A stretch of DNA of 64,000 bases from an uncultured Bacteroidia bacterium (GCA_938038735.1 CALHSW010000012.1:1-64000), one strand, 5' to 3'. Numbered from the stretch's first letter, positions 33,861 through 42,794 are shown. Program-made: numbers and translations. Notes: a model not told the origin generated them from the letters alone.

Positions 33861-35051
33861 CTATATGAGCCTCACCTCTACTATCTTATTAAATTTTTCC
33901 TCAAGGAGCTTCGCGATACGTCGGATCAACGTTCGACGCACCTCAAGCTCCACGGGCAACTTGGGGTCGTAATGCGCTATATTGACTCGCGTTCCCACCA
34001 CGAAAAGGATACTATCCGACTGCCCTAGAAAACGCACAATACTCCACGCAGGCCCCTTCTTGTTCCACCCATCGCTGCGATCAAGCGTACTCAATATTTT
34101 CTCCACACGGCTCAACGTAACCACCCCCTCCGTCACCAAATCTACCCCCTGCATCGTGCTCCTCGGCGGAAGCCCATCGGTATCCTCCCCAAGCACCACT
34201 TCTACCGACACCCCGAGATGGCGCGCCACAATCTCTGACGTAGTACCCCCGCAGATGATTTTACGACCCTCAAAATCCCGCACCAACCCCGCCATCTCCG
34301 CGTCGTGGCTCTCCGTGTAGGGTGGCCCCGTGCATACGATTAGCTTACGAGGGACCCGCAGGTGCAGCACCCCGCACGTTATATCGTCCTGCGGTCGTAG
34401 CACGTCATTCATGGCGGCACGCTTCACCACCGCCGAGCTTAAATCATGTGCAGATATCGAATCGTCAATGCGAATCAACCCCTTCACAAAATCAGCCAGC
34501 GCCACGCTTCCGTAGCCAAAGGGCATCGTCGCGCGCCCCATGCCGGAATGCGTCACCCCATCGGAAAACATTACCAAACGATCGCCCGCATTCAGAAAAA
34601 AATGCGAAACGTACATTTGCCTATCGCCTGCAGCGAGCGTATCAACCTTCCTCACCTCCCGAAACAGCTCCACGCTCTCCCCGTTGCGAATAAGAAGAAC
34701 CGGAGGGTTATCAAACTCCACCATTCGCGTCTCCCCATCACGATCAACGCTGGCAATGATAAACGTGGCGTAGCTCACCCTGCGCTTGCTGTCAACCGGA
34801 AGGGTATCCATGATTACCCTAGCAGCACGATCGGCGTGCTGGTTGGAGAGCGTAAAGCCGAGCGCCATGGATGCGGTCAGCGTTGCCAACACGCTAGCTA
34901 TCGGGCCGCTGCCGAGCCCATCGGAAAGAATGGCCACAACACGCCCATTGACCCCCATGCGCCGCGACAAAAAAACATCGCCGCAGCAACGGTAATCATG
35001 GTGATGCCGCTGCGCGTAATCCACATCAATGTGGTACAGCCCGCTAGGCAT
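33861..35051 (-). CDS. SpoIIE/PP2C-type serine phosphatase of the hydrogenase operon
   Basis: 396 residues from the ATG at 35051, which follows AAGGAGGGTGAGA; a GTG at 35057 is an alternative. The first ~230 residues are a SpoIIE domain with metal-binding aspartates in VAILSDGLGSGPIAS, RLVMFSDGVTHSG and LRPQDDITCGVLHL. The last ~160 residues (VPRKLIVCTGPPYTESHDAE ... KIVEVRLI) are a conserved accessory region without a name I can assign. The start overlaps the sensory hydrogenase stop by 8 bp, so the two are translated in a coupled way. The likely substrate is a phosphorylated serine or threonine on a small regulatory protein (inference). Confidence 0.9.
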   Translation of the reverse strand: MPSGLYHIDVDYAQRHHHDYRCCGDVFLSRRMGVNGRVVAILSDGLGSGPIASVLATLTASMALGFTLSNQHADRAARVIMDTLPVDSKRRVSYATFIIASVDRDGETRMVEFDNPPVLLIRNGESVELFREVRKVDTLAAGDRQMYVSHFFLNAGDRLVMFSDGVTHSGMGRATMPFGYGSVALADFVKGLIRIDDSISAHDLSSAVVKRAAMNDVLRPQDDITCGVLHLRVPRKLIVCTGPPYTESHDAEMAGLVRDFEGRKIICGGTTSEIVARHLGVSVEVVLGEDTDGLPPRSTMQGVDLVTEGVVTLSRVEKILSTLDRSDGWNKKGPAWSIVRFLGQSDSILFVVGTRVNIAHYDPKLPVELEVRRTLIRRIAKLLEEKFNKIVEVRLI

Positions 35052-36786
35052 TCTCACCCTCCTTTCTGCCCAACGACTCCATGATGGAATTCAAAACCGT
35101 CTCTGTCTCCGCCGCGCTCTCGCCCAGCAAGTAGGCTATCTGCTGCACGGTGGTTAAATTCTTGGTTATGAGATCCTCGGCCCGGCGGGCTATCTCGTCA
35201 TTACGCACATCGCTCGAATAGAGATTGCGCACTATGGCGCACGCAATGTTGAATCGCTCCACCAAAAACACGGATACGCTCAGCACGTAATCGCCTACGG
35301 CTTGATCCCGATTAAGCACCGCCTCTCGGCTACGCAGCACGGTTGTAATCACTTTATGGAATGGCAGGTACTGCTCCGCCGACAGCCCTTCAAGACCCGG
35401 ATTCCTATCGTACGCAAGCTCCGCATCGTGACCGAGCATGCGAGCCAAATTCCAATTAATCTGTAGTATACGCAGCGAATCGTCCACCAACGCCACCCCG
35501 CTCGGCATATGGTTGAAGAGCACATCCAATTGCCCCTGCGCCACCTCTCGCTGGTAGGAAACGCACATCGTGGGCTCCGCCGTGCCCCGGCATAGAGCAC
35601 GCCCGAAATCCTGGCACGTGGCGTACCCGCAGCAACCGCAGTCACTGTTATCCTGCCGCGTGCTCTGCCCCACCCGCTTGAGCTGCTCCGCAACCTGCTG
35701 CGGCGAAATCACCTCGCATTGCAGCTCCCGCTTCTGCTGGTAGTCGTAGCTCATGTCAACCGCTGGGAACAGGCACGAATGGTTCAGCGCGCAGCGCACC
35801 GGGTATGAGTCAACCAGCGACTGCTGCCGCAGGGCGAGCGACTGCTGATGGCTCGCGGCGGGGCTATTCACGCACCCGCCCTCGCAGGCCATGAGCTCCA
35901 CGATAAACTTTCCGCGATTGCCCCAGCTTTCAAGCCCATCAAGCGCGGCACGTATGGAGTCAAAGCCCGAGTAGGCTGCGTAATGCACTGGCGCCTCGGG
36001 CGGTATATACATTTTCAGCTCCTCCACCATGCCGCCCCGCATGGCGTAGCGTGCCCCGCCCGAAGCGGGCAATGGCACAAACTCCTCCACGTCTGCGTCG
36101 TACGCTGCCGTCCCTTTCGCTCGCGTCGACACCCCTTGGTCAAGGAACCAACTATGCAGCTCCGCAAAGGTAATCGCTGCGTCAATAGCCTCGGGATGGC
36201 GGTCCGCCTCCATCTTTTGCGCCACGCAGGGCGTAATCGCCACAACAGCTATATCGCTCCCAAAATACTTGCGAAGTAAGCCGGCATGGGAGAGCAATGG
36301 AGTCGCCGCGGAAAGAATCCAAGGGGTATAGTGGGGATAACGATTTTGGATAAATTCCATCGCAGCTGGGCAGCCGGGCAAGAAAACCACCTGCGAGGGG
36401 TGCTGCTCGTAGTGCTGCGCTACGTACCGATTGAGCATATCTGCCCCCAGCGCCATCTCCGATACCCAGCGAAACCCCAACGCCCGCAGCGATGCAAGCA
36501 GCGCACCCGCCGTCACATCTGGGAACTCGCTCACCCAGGAGGGTGCAAGCGACACCAGCACCCGCTTACTCGATCGCAAAAGCCCCACCACCCGGTCCAC
36601 ATCGCTACGCACCCGCTGCAGCCCCTTCGGGCACTCCCGCACGCACTGCCCGCACGCCACGCACTCCTCGCTTATCACCGACACCTCATCGCGCGCTACC
36701 CGAATCGAACCCACCGGGCACACCCGCACGCAGCGGTAGCAATCCCTACAGGACGACGGGTACGTGTACACGGGCGATTGCTTCAT
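35044..36786 (-). CDS. Putative sensory [FeFe] hydrogenase with PAS domain (HydS-like)
   Basis: 580 residues. N-terminal ferredoxin motifs CRDCYRCVRVCPVGS and CVACGQCVRECPKG, then an H-cluster domain: L1 reads LPGCPAA, L2 TPCVAQKMEA, L3 MACEGGCVNSP. In L1 the first cysteine, which shuttles protons in catalytic enzymes, is Gly, while the cluster ligand Cys is kept, as in group C sensory hydrogenases. Next comes a Fe4S4 module CGCCGYATCQDFGRALC (about residues 383-399) and a PAS domain (MPSGVALVDDSLRILQINWN, about 426-445). A C-terminal helical tail may be the output. It follows a strong Shine-Dalgarno (GGAAGGAGAG) and leads the operon. Confidence 0.92.
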   Translation of the reverse strand: MKQSPVYTYPSSCRDCYRCVRVCPVGSIRVARDEVSVISEECVACGQCVRECPKGLQRVRSDVDRVVGLLRSSKRVLVSLAPSWVSEFPDVTAGALLASLRALGFRWVSEMALGADMLNRYVAQHYEQHPSQVVFLPGCPAAMEFIQNRYPHYTPWILSAATPLLSHAGLLRKYFGSDIAVVAITPCVAQKMEADRHPEAIDAAITFAELHSWFLDQGVSTRAKGTAAYDADVEEFVPLPASGGARYAMRGGMVEELKMYIPPEAPVHYAAYSGFDSIRAALDGLESWGNRGKFIVELMACEGGCVNSPAASHQQSLALRQQSLVDSYPVRCALNHSCLFPAVDMSYDYQQKRELQCEVISPQQVAEQLKRVGQSTRQDNSDCGCCGYATCQDFGRALCRGTAEPTMCVSYQREVAQGQLDVLFNHMPSGVALVDDSLRILQINWNLARMLGHDAELAYDRNPGLEGLSAEQYLPFHKVITTVLRSREAVLNRDQAVGDYVLSVSVFLVERFNIACAIVRNLYSSDVRNDEIARRAEDLITKNLTTVQQIAYLLGESAAETETVLNSIMESLGRKEGENA

Positions 36787-36975
36787 CTCTCCTTCCTTTC
36801 CTCGTATGGTATTCTAACAGAACTCCCTTTGCCAATAACGCAGCACCTTGCGCAGCTTTTCTCCATTCAAACCTTTACCCACCTCGCACGCTGCCATAGC
36901 CGATATCTAAGCCCCTCACGCCACGCCAACGCACCGCTCCCCCTCAAGCCAAACAGCTGCACCTACCACGCCTCG

Positions 36976-37006
36976 CAAAGGTAGTTCATTTAGTGATGTT
37001 ACGCAA
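36976..37006 (-). promoter_or_regulatory. Promoter of the hydrogenase/phosphatase operon
   Basis: Minus strand: TTG (37004-37006), 20-bp spacer, TACCTTTG (36976-36983). It gives a leader of about 180 nt before the first gene. No other feature is seen between 36787 and 37137. Confidence 0.8.
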
Positions 37007-37137
37007 TGGAACAGGCGATAAGCACTCAATATAGAAGCATTAAACGCAAAAAGAGATTGCGCCTCGCCGCAATTAATCTTTATTACTAGCTTCAACCATC
37101 AATTCCAGACCGTTAACCCTTTAATTAACCTATAGCC

Positions 37138-37758
37138 ATGATCTACGGATACATTCGCGTAAGCTCTGACAAACAGACCGTTGAGAACCAACGCTTCGAA
37201 ATCCTACGCTTCTGCCAAGCGCAGAACTTCACCATCGATGGATGGATTGAAGAAACCATCAGCGGCACCAAAAGCTACTCCAAGCGCAAGCTCGGCAAGC
37301 TCCTCGACCACGTGGCATCCAACGACCTCATCATCTGCTCCGAGCTCTCCCGCCTCGGTCGCAACCTCTTCATGGTGATGGAGATCCTCAACATCTGCAT
37401 GACCAAGGAGTGCCGCGTGTGGACCATTAAGGACAACTACCGCCTCGGCGATGACATCCAGAGCAAGGTACTCGCTTTTGCCTTTGGCCTCTCCGCCGAG
37501 ATCGAGCGCAACCTCATCTCCCAGCGCACCAAGGAGGCCCTCGCCCTGCGCCGCGCCAACGGCGTCACCCTCGGCCGCCCCAAGGGGGCGAAAACCGCAA
37601 GGGAGAAACTCAAGCTCTACAAGCATGAAGCCAAGCTGCGAAGGCTCTTAAAGGACCACGTTCCCCAGCGGAAAATGGCGAAGATCCTCGGCGTTAGCCG
37701 GGGTACCATCTCCCGCTACATCAAGCGGTTTATTGCCCCCGCGGCGATGGATAGCTAG
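37138..37758 (+). CDS. mpi: Master DNA invertase Mpi-like serine recombinase
   Basis: 206 residues. Resolvase catalytic domain starting MIYGYIRVSSDKQTVENQRF with the nucleophile Ser at residue 9 or 10, SELSRLGRNLFMVMEILNI in the middle, and TIKDNYRLGDDIQSKVLAFA. The C-terminal part GVTLGRPKGAKT plus a helix-turn-helix (RKMAKILGVSRGTISRYI) binds DNA. The sequence pattern is close to Mpi of Bacteroides fragilis, which inverts many promoters, including those of capsule loci. No invertible promoter is visible beside it; its targets are probably elsewhere in the genome. Confidence 0.9.
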   Translation: MIYGYIRVSSDKQTVENQRFEILRFCQAQNFTIDGWIEETISGTKSYSKRKLGKLLDHVASNDLIICSELSRLGRNLFMVMEILNICMTKECRVWTIKDNYRLGDDIQSKVLAFAFGLSAEIERNLISQRTKEALALRRANGVTLGRPKGAKTAREKLKLYKHEAKLRRLLKDHVPQRKMAKILGVSRGTISRYIKRFIAPAAMDS

Positions 37759-38034
37759 CCGCCGAGCGGATCCACAAATAAACTTGAGACCAATACTTTA
37801 ATGTAATCCCCTAAAAACTTACTAAATACCTAGAGCTATACCCCGCAATGCGGAACGGCAAAGCAGCAACGCCTACCTAGATCCTACACAGCCGCAAGCT
37901 GCGGAAATAAGTCACGAATCCGTTGGAGCACGGAAAAGTCTCTTGCCTTTTCGGAATAGGCAATGGCAGCGTACTAAGGAAAAATTTCAACGCAAGCAGC
38001 GGACCTCGCTTCGCAATCCTCCCGAATGAAAGAG
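37759..38034. other. Intergenic stretch, nothing recognised
   Basis: Between mpi and the tRNA-Ser terminator. No ORF of quality, no clear inverted repeat of the Mpi type and no RNA fold recognised. Confidence 0.5.
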
Positions 38035-38064
38035 GGGCAAAACACACCCCTAGTGTTTTGCCCC
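38035..38064 (-). terminator. Hairpin downstream of tRNA-Ser
   Basis: GGGGCAAACAC (38035-38045) pairs with GTGTTTTGCCCC (38053-38064) with one bulge, just after the tRNA 3' end on the minus strand. No strong T-run follows. Confidence 0.55.
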
Positions 38065-38071
38065 ATCCCCG

Positions 38072-38156
38072 CGGAGGAAGAGGGATTCGAACCCCCGGAA
38101 CATTGCTGTTCAACGGTTTTCAAGACCGCCGCATTCGACCACTCTGCCATTCCTCC
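38072..38156 (-). tRNA. tRNA-Ser (anticodon TGA)
   Basis: 85-nt class II tRNA: acceptor GGAGGAA/TTCCTCC, D-arm GGCAGAGTGGTCGAATGC, anticodon loop CTTGAAA (TGA), long variable arm (GAACAGCAATGTTC), T-arm CGGGGGTTCGAATCCCTC, discriminator G. No CCA encoded. Confidence 0.95.
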
Positions 38157-38161
38157 GAGCG

Positions 38162-38188
38162 CAAAGGTACAGTTTTTTACGAAACCAA
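38162..38188 (-). promoter_or_regulatory. Promoter of tRNA-Ser
   Basis: Minus strand TACCTTTG (38162-38169), with TTG 16 bp upstream (38186-38188). Confidence 0.65.
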
Positions 38189-38327
38189 ATGGCCAAGCCA
38201 TGGGAAGTTGGGTGTTTTTTTTCAATACAGCCCGCAGAAATAATGTTGCAGGGAGATAGCAATGTGCATGAAAAAAGGTAACTTCGCGAAGTGATGGGCA
38301 TAATCGGAAGGGAAAGATAGGCAGCGT

Positions 38328-38978
38328 ATGGTCAACCTTATCTCGCTGCTGGGGCTTAGCGTCCTAATAGGTATCCTGGCGTCGATCCCGCTAGGGCCTA
38401 TCGGGGTGCTGTGCGTGCAGCGTACGGTGAACTACGGCCGCCCCGCCGGCTTTGCCAGCGGGTACGGCGCTGCGCTAGCCGATACCATCTTCGCCACCAT
38501 CGCGGCGTGGGGCCTCTCCTACATCATCGAATACATTGAGCGCTACCAATCAGAGTTTGAAATCATTGGAGGGGTGGTGATCCTCGTCATGGGAATCATT
38601 CTCTATCGCCGCGACCCCATTCACGCCTACCGGCACCGCGACAAGGTGAAGCGGAAGCTATGGCAAGACGTGGTCTACACCATGCTCCTAACGCTCACCA
38701 ATCCCCTCGCCATCTTTATTTTCCTCGCCCTCATGGCCGCCTTCGGCGTTGTGGTGGACCATGCGCACCCCTACGAGCTGATTATGGTGGTTATCGGCGT
38801 TAATTTGGGTGCCACGCTCTGGTGGTTCGGCCTTACCTACGGCGTGAGCCACATCCGTTCCCTTTTCCGCCTACGGAGGCTATGGTGGTTCAATAAAATT
38901 AGCGGGATTGTCATCGCCCTATTCGGCGCTGTCGCAATAGTACATGGGGCTTTCGCGCTGCTCTTTCCCGCGGCATAA
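38328..38978 (+). CDS. LysE/RhtB family exporter
   Basis: 216 residues, about six membrane helices. The N-terminal LIGILASIPLGPIGVLCVQRTVNYG followed by GFASGYGAALADTIFATIA is the LysE family signature. An internal loop (RRDPIHAYRHRDKVKRK) separates the halves, then LTLTNPLAIFIFLALMAAF and LFGAVAIVHGAFAL. It exports an amino acid or similar small solute; the substrate is unknown. Stand-alone, with a possible TAACTTCG promoter element at 38279-38286. Confidence 0.92.
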   Translation: MVNLISLLGLSVLIGILASIPLGPIGVLCVQRTVNYGRPAGFASGYGAALADTIFATIAAWGLSYIIEYIERYQSEFEIIGGVVILVMGIILYRRDPIHAYRHRDKVKRKLWQDVVYTMLLTLTNPLAIFIFLALMAAFGVVVDHAHPYELIMVVIGVNLGATLWWFGLTYGVSHIRSLFRLRRLWWFNKISGIVIALFGAVAIVHGAFALLFPAA

Positions 38979-39023
38979 AATAGCCAGCATCACCCCCGCC
39001 TCACACCCAGAAAAAAGAGTCTC

Positions 39024-40052
39024 CTAAAAGGTTCTTTCCCCAGCCACATCGGAAAGGAAGAACGACACCGCGCCGCTCGGCGAGCCGTATAGCCCCTGCG
39101 CAAGCATCAGCTTCACGATGGCCGCCTCGTAGGTCATATCCCCCCCATCGAGCACCCCGATATTGGAAAGGGAAAGCCCCACGTCGTAGGCCTGCATATC
39201 AACGCTATCCGCCGAGCATTGCGTCACATTGACCACCACTACGCCCCGCCGTATCGCGTCGGCAAACGGCGCAAGAAATTCTTCGTGGTTCGGAGCATTG
39301 CCCGCGCCGTACGTTTCCAGCACCACGCCCCGCAATTTATCCAGTCCTAGCACCGCCTCAATGAGCTGTGTGGAAATGCCCGGGAAAAGCTTGATGGAGG
39401 CAACGCTCGTATCAAACGTTTTGTACGCCACCCATGGGCCACGCCGCGGATGGCGTATGAAACGCTCGTTGTAGCGTATGTGAATCCCCGCCTCCGCGAG
39501 GTAGGGGTAGTTAAAACTCCTGAAGGCATCAAACCGCGCCGCGCCGAATTTGGTTGTGCGGTTTCCCCGCATCAGCTTATGGTTGAAGAACACGGTAACC
39601 TCTGGCACCACCGGATCGCCCAGCACCTGCTGCGCCGCCACCTCAATGGCACCCAGCAAATTCTCCCTGCCGTCAGTCCGCACCGCGCCAATGGGAAGCT
39701 GCGAGCCCGTAAGCACCACGGGCTTAGACAACGAAGGCAACATAAAGCTCAAGGCGCTCGCCGTGTAGGCCATCGTGTCGGTACCATGCAGAATGACGAA
39801 CCCATCGTAATCATTATAGCGCGCCTCAAGCAGATCCACCAACCGAACCCAAAAGCTCGGTTCTATCTGCGAAGAGTCCACCAGCGGAAGAACCGACTCC
39901 GTGCTTATAGTAAAACCAAACTTCTCCACCTCTGGCACCTCGCTGGCGATTTGCTCAAAGTTAAATGGCGCGAGAGCACCCGTGAGCGGGTTTTCCTTCA
40001 TGCCGATGGTGCCGCCGGTATATATAAGAAGGAGCGATCTATTTGTGTTCAT
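39024..40052 (-). CDS. ansA: L-asparaginase, type I (cytoplasmic)
   Basis: 342 residues. The two catalytic threonine motifs are LLIYTGGTIGMKENP at the N terminus and ILHGTDTMAYTASALSFML near residue 88. Further family segments: KPVVLTGSQLPIGAVRTDGREN and LETYGAGNAPNHEEFL. No signal peptide, so cytoplasmic, hydrolysing asparagine to aspartate and ammonia. It lies 23 bp behind tatD in a dnaA-tatD-ansA series. Confidence 0.95.
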   Translation of the reverse strand: MNTNRSLLLIYTGGTIGMKENPLTGALAPFNFEQIASEVPEVEKFGFTISTESVLPLVDSSQIEPSFWVRLVDLLEARYNDYDGFVILHGTDTMAYTASALSFMLPSLSKPVVLTGSQLPIGAVRTDGRENLLGAIEVAAQQVLGDPVVPEVTVFFNHKLMRGNRTTKFGAARFDAFRSFNYPYLAEAGIHIRYNERFIRHPRRGPWVAYKTFDTSVASIKLFPGISTQLIEAVLGLDKLRGVVLETYGAGNAPNHEEFLAPFADAIRRGVVVVNVTQCSADSVDMQAYDVGLSLSNIGVLDGGDMTYEAAIVKLMLAQGLYGSPSGAVSFFLSDVAGERTF

Positions 40053-40075
40053 GGAATAAACGATACTTTAAGTCG

Positions 40076-40867
40076 TTACCATCTGAAAAGGTCTGCAGCA
40101 GCCTGCGTGGTCAGTTTTGCAATTGCCTCTAAACCCACATTTCGCACCCCGGAAAGATGGGCAGCGGTGTCAACTAGAAAGGCGGGCTCGTTGCGTTTGC
40201 CTCGATGCGGAATGGGGGATAGGTAGGGGCAATCGGTCTCCATCACCGCGCGACCGAAGTCAATCGCCTGAATAAGCTCCGGCCCAAACCCCTTCTTGTA
40301 GGTGGCAATGCCGCCGAGCCCTACCCACGTGTCCGGACGGGCCATTGCCCTATCGTACTGAACTTTCGTTCCGTTAAAGGCGTGTAGCACAACCCGTAGC
40401 GAGCGCATGCGCGGCGCCTCTATCATGCTGAGTACCTCGTCAATGGCGTTCCTTGCGTGGACCAACAGAGGCAAATCGCGTTCCAATGCCCACTCCATCT
40501 GCACCCGCAACGCCTCCTTCTGCGCATCGGCATGGGTCGTGTCCCAATAAAAATCGAGCCCCACCTCCCCCACCGCCACCACGCCCTCTGCATCCAACGC
40601 CTCCTTTATCGGGCGCAACGCCCCTCGCCACGATGCGTCTACGCTCGTGGGATGCAGCCCCATCGCGCAACGGAACAGCTCAGGCTCTGACCTATGGACG
40701 GCCTGGAGCGGCGCAATGGACTCCACATCAATATTGGGCAGCACGATGCGCCGCACGCCCGCCGCTTTGGCGCGCGCAAGCGTCTCCGCTAGATCGTCGC
40801 GAAATGCCTCGTCAAAGAGGTGCGCATGGGTGTCAACCCACTCCAACGTACCGCTCGTCTGCCCCAT
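40076..40867 (-). CDS. tatD: TatD family metal-dependent deoxyribonuclease
   Basis: 263 residues, amidohydrolase fold. Metal ligands in WVDTHAHLFDEAF, AVGEVGLDFYWDTTH, LLVHARNA, VVLHAFNG and METDCPYLSPIPHRGKRNEP. TatD proteins have 3'-5' exonuclease activity and a role in DNA repair or turnover. The start ATG overlaps the dnaA stop codon by one base (TGATG), so translation is probably coupled. Confidence 0.94.
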   Translation of the reverse strand: MGQTSGTLEWVDTHAHLFDEAFRDDLAETLARAKAAGVRRIVLPNIDVESIAPLQAVHRSEPELFRCAMGLHPTSVDASWRGALRPIKEALDAEGVVAVGEVGLDFYWDTTHADAQKEALRVQMEWALERDLPLLVHARNAIDEVLSMIEAPRMRSLRVVLHAFNGTKVQYDRAMARPDTWVGLGGIATYKKGFGPELIQAIDFGRAVMETDCPYLSPIPHRGKRNEPAFLVDTAAHLSGVRNVGLEAIAKLTTQAAADLFRW

Positions 40868-42324
40868 CAGAAGCTCCGGTTAATCAGGTCTAGAATCTCC
40901 TCCATCTCCTTTGCAAAGCCGTTATCCATCACCTTCGTATCCTCCACAACCTTGCACGAATGCACCACCGTGGCATGATTCTTTGACCCAATGCTGGCCC
41001 CAATGCTAGCAGCCGAAAGCTTCGTGAGGTCCCGCGCGAAATACATGGCCACCTGCCGAGCGCGAACAATCTCCCGCTTGCGGCAATTGCTCACCAACTC
41101 GGGCACCGACATGCCGTAGTAATCCGCCACCACCTTTAGAATAGTCTTTATCGATGGATCTTTCTTCGTCGGCGCGGCCACCCGCTCGCTCACCACCTTC
41201 TTGGCTAGAGCAAGCGAAAGAGTCGTAGCAGACTCGGCATCCATCACCGAGTACGCCATAAGCGAATTAAGTACGAACTGCAGCTCCCGCACGTCCTGCG
41301 TCACCCGCTCCGCGATGTACTCCAGCACACCATCCTCCATGGGGGGAACGCCGCACGAAAGGCACATCTGCTGCAGTATGGATAGCCGAGTTTTATAGTC
41401 CGGTGCTTCTATCTTCACCGCGATGCCCCATCTAAACCGAGAAAGCAAGTCCTCTCGCATGCCGCTCAACTCCGCGGGCAAGCGGTTAGAGGTCATCACG
41501 AGCTGCCCCCCCCGCATCACCAGCTGATTGTATAGGGAGAAAAAGACATCCTGCGACCCCTTCCTCGCCGTAAACTCGTGGACATCATCCACAATCAGCA
41601 CGTCAAAGCTCTGGTAGTACGCCACGAACTGCATAATCGTGTTGTTTTGATATGCCCGAGAATACCGACTAATAAAGTCAAGCGTATTGAGAAATAGCAC
41701 CGAGCGGTTCGGATACATTTCCCGAATGGCAATCCCAATCGCCTGCGCTAAATGGGTTTTCCCCACGCCGGTAGAGCCGTAAATGATAAATGGATTGTAC
41801 GCCTTGAGCGTTCCGAGGTGCTCCACTATCAGCTTCGCATTCTGCTTGGCTAGCCGGTTGCAATCCCCCTCCACAAAGCTATCAAAGTTGTACTGCGCCT
41901 GCAGCCCGCTATCCACCTGCTGCACATGGCTCGTGGGCGCGCCGAGGGGGTCGTCCGCGCCCATAGCGGTCTGCCGAGGCGCATCGAGCACATTCACGGT
42001 TTGCATGCCGGCATACTGCTGCGGCTCAAATTTCTCCGTGCGGGGCGGCATGCCATGGGTTTCCCCCGAAGGGCCATTTCCGAGCACATAGTACAGCTGC
42101 GCATCGGGGCGAAAATACTGCCGCAGAAGTGGAAAGATAACCGAGGAGTAGTTTTGCTCTATCTCATTTTTGTACAGCTCGCTGGGCACAGATAGATATA
42201 TATTACGCCCCTCTATCTTCTCGGGCTTAATCGGCACAAACCACTTTGCAAAGGCCGCGGGCGCCACCTGTCTCCGTATACCCCCAAGACATTTATCCCA
42301 AACCGTTTTGATATCATTACTCAT
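40867..42324 (-). CDS. dnaA: Chromosomal replication initiator DnaA
   Basis: 485 residues from the ATG at 42324 (MSNDIKTVWDKCLG); a 93-bp upstream extension of the frame has no family sequence. Domain I is at the N terminus; a variable linker follows (about residues 95-145). AAA+ domain: Walker A IYGSTGVGKTHLAQAIG, Walker B DVLIVDDVHEF, and the arginine segment LRSRFRWG-like LLSRFRWGI. Domain IV helix-turn-helix: KLSAASIGASIGSKNHATVV and HSCKVVED. It opens the replication origin. No origin was recognised next to it. Confidence 0.97.
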   Translation of the reverse strand: MSNDIKTVWDKCLGGIRRQVAPAAFAKWFVPIKPEKIEGRNIYLSVPSELYKNEIEQNYSSVIFPLLRQYFRPDAQLYYVLGNGPSGETHGMPPRTEKFEPQQYAGMQTVNVLDAPRQTAMGADDPLGAPTSHVQQVDSGLQAQYNFDSFVEGDCNRLAKQNAKLIVEHLGTLKAYNPFIIYGSTGVGKTHLAQAIGIAIREMYPNRSVLFLNTLDFISRYSRAYQNNTIMQFVAYYQSFDVLIVDDVHEFTARKGSQDVFFSLYNQLVMRGGQLVMTSNRLPAELSGMREDLLSRFRWGIAVKIEAPDYKTRLSILQQMCLSCGVPPMEDGVLEYIAERVTQDVRELQFVLNSLMAYSVMDAESATTLSLALAKKVVSERVAAPTKKDPSIKTILKVVADYYGMSVPELVSNCRKREIVRARQVAMYFARDLTKLSAASIGASIGSKNHATVVHSCKVVEDTKVMDNGFAKEMEEILDLINRSF

Positions 42325-42732
42325 TGCGCCCCTCCATTTGCAGAAATTTCGTGAAAAACCGTGTGCCGTTCCCTTTAGCCACTGTGCAAAGTTGGGCAAA
42401 ACTCTTCCCCTTTCCAAACCTTTAAGTCTACTACGCCAGGCAAAGGAATTGTAATCTCGTAACTATCAAAGAAATTGGATCAAGAAAAAAGTTTTTAATC
42501 ATAACATACTGATAATCAACGCACAATAGTAAAGCGAAACGGTAAGCCATTGAGTGCGACATCCATCTGTCCTCCGTACACGGAAAGGGGTTGATGATAC
42601 GCTACACAAATAGCTACAAATCAATGGGGTTAAGTTATAACTCCTTGAGTAATGTTAGCCTCTTCGTAACAATGCGGCCATCTCGCCCGAAAGGAAGGCA
42701 GAACTGCATATGTAAGCCTTTCCACCAAAGCC

Positions 42733-42794
42733 CCACCCCCTTCGCATCAAACCCAATTATCGCCGGCAATAATTGGGTTTGGTGCGAAGGGGGT
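42733..42794. repeat. Long palindromic intergenic repeat, copy 2
   Basis: A 26-bp stem (42735-42760 with 42769-42794, one G-T type mismatch) encloses the loop CGCCGGCA. It shares the loop core, inner stem and left flank with copy 1 at 10825-10880; the C-G pair of the inner stem is G-C there. It lies between divergent dnaA and the DUF5606 gene. The rest of the 653-bp gap shows no DnaA-box cluster and no ORF of quality. Confidence 0.88.
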
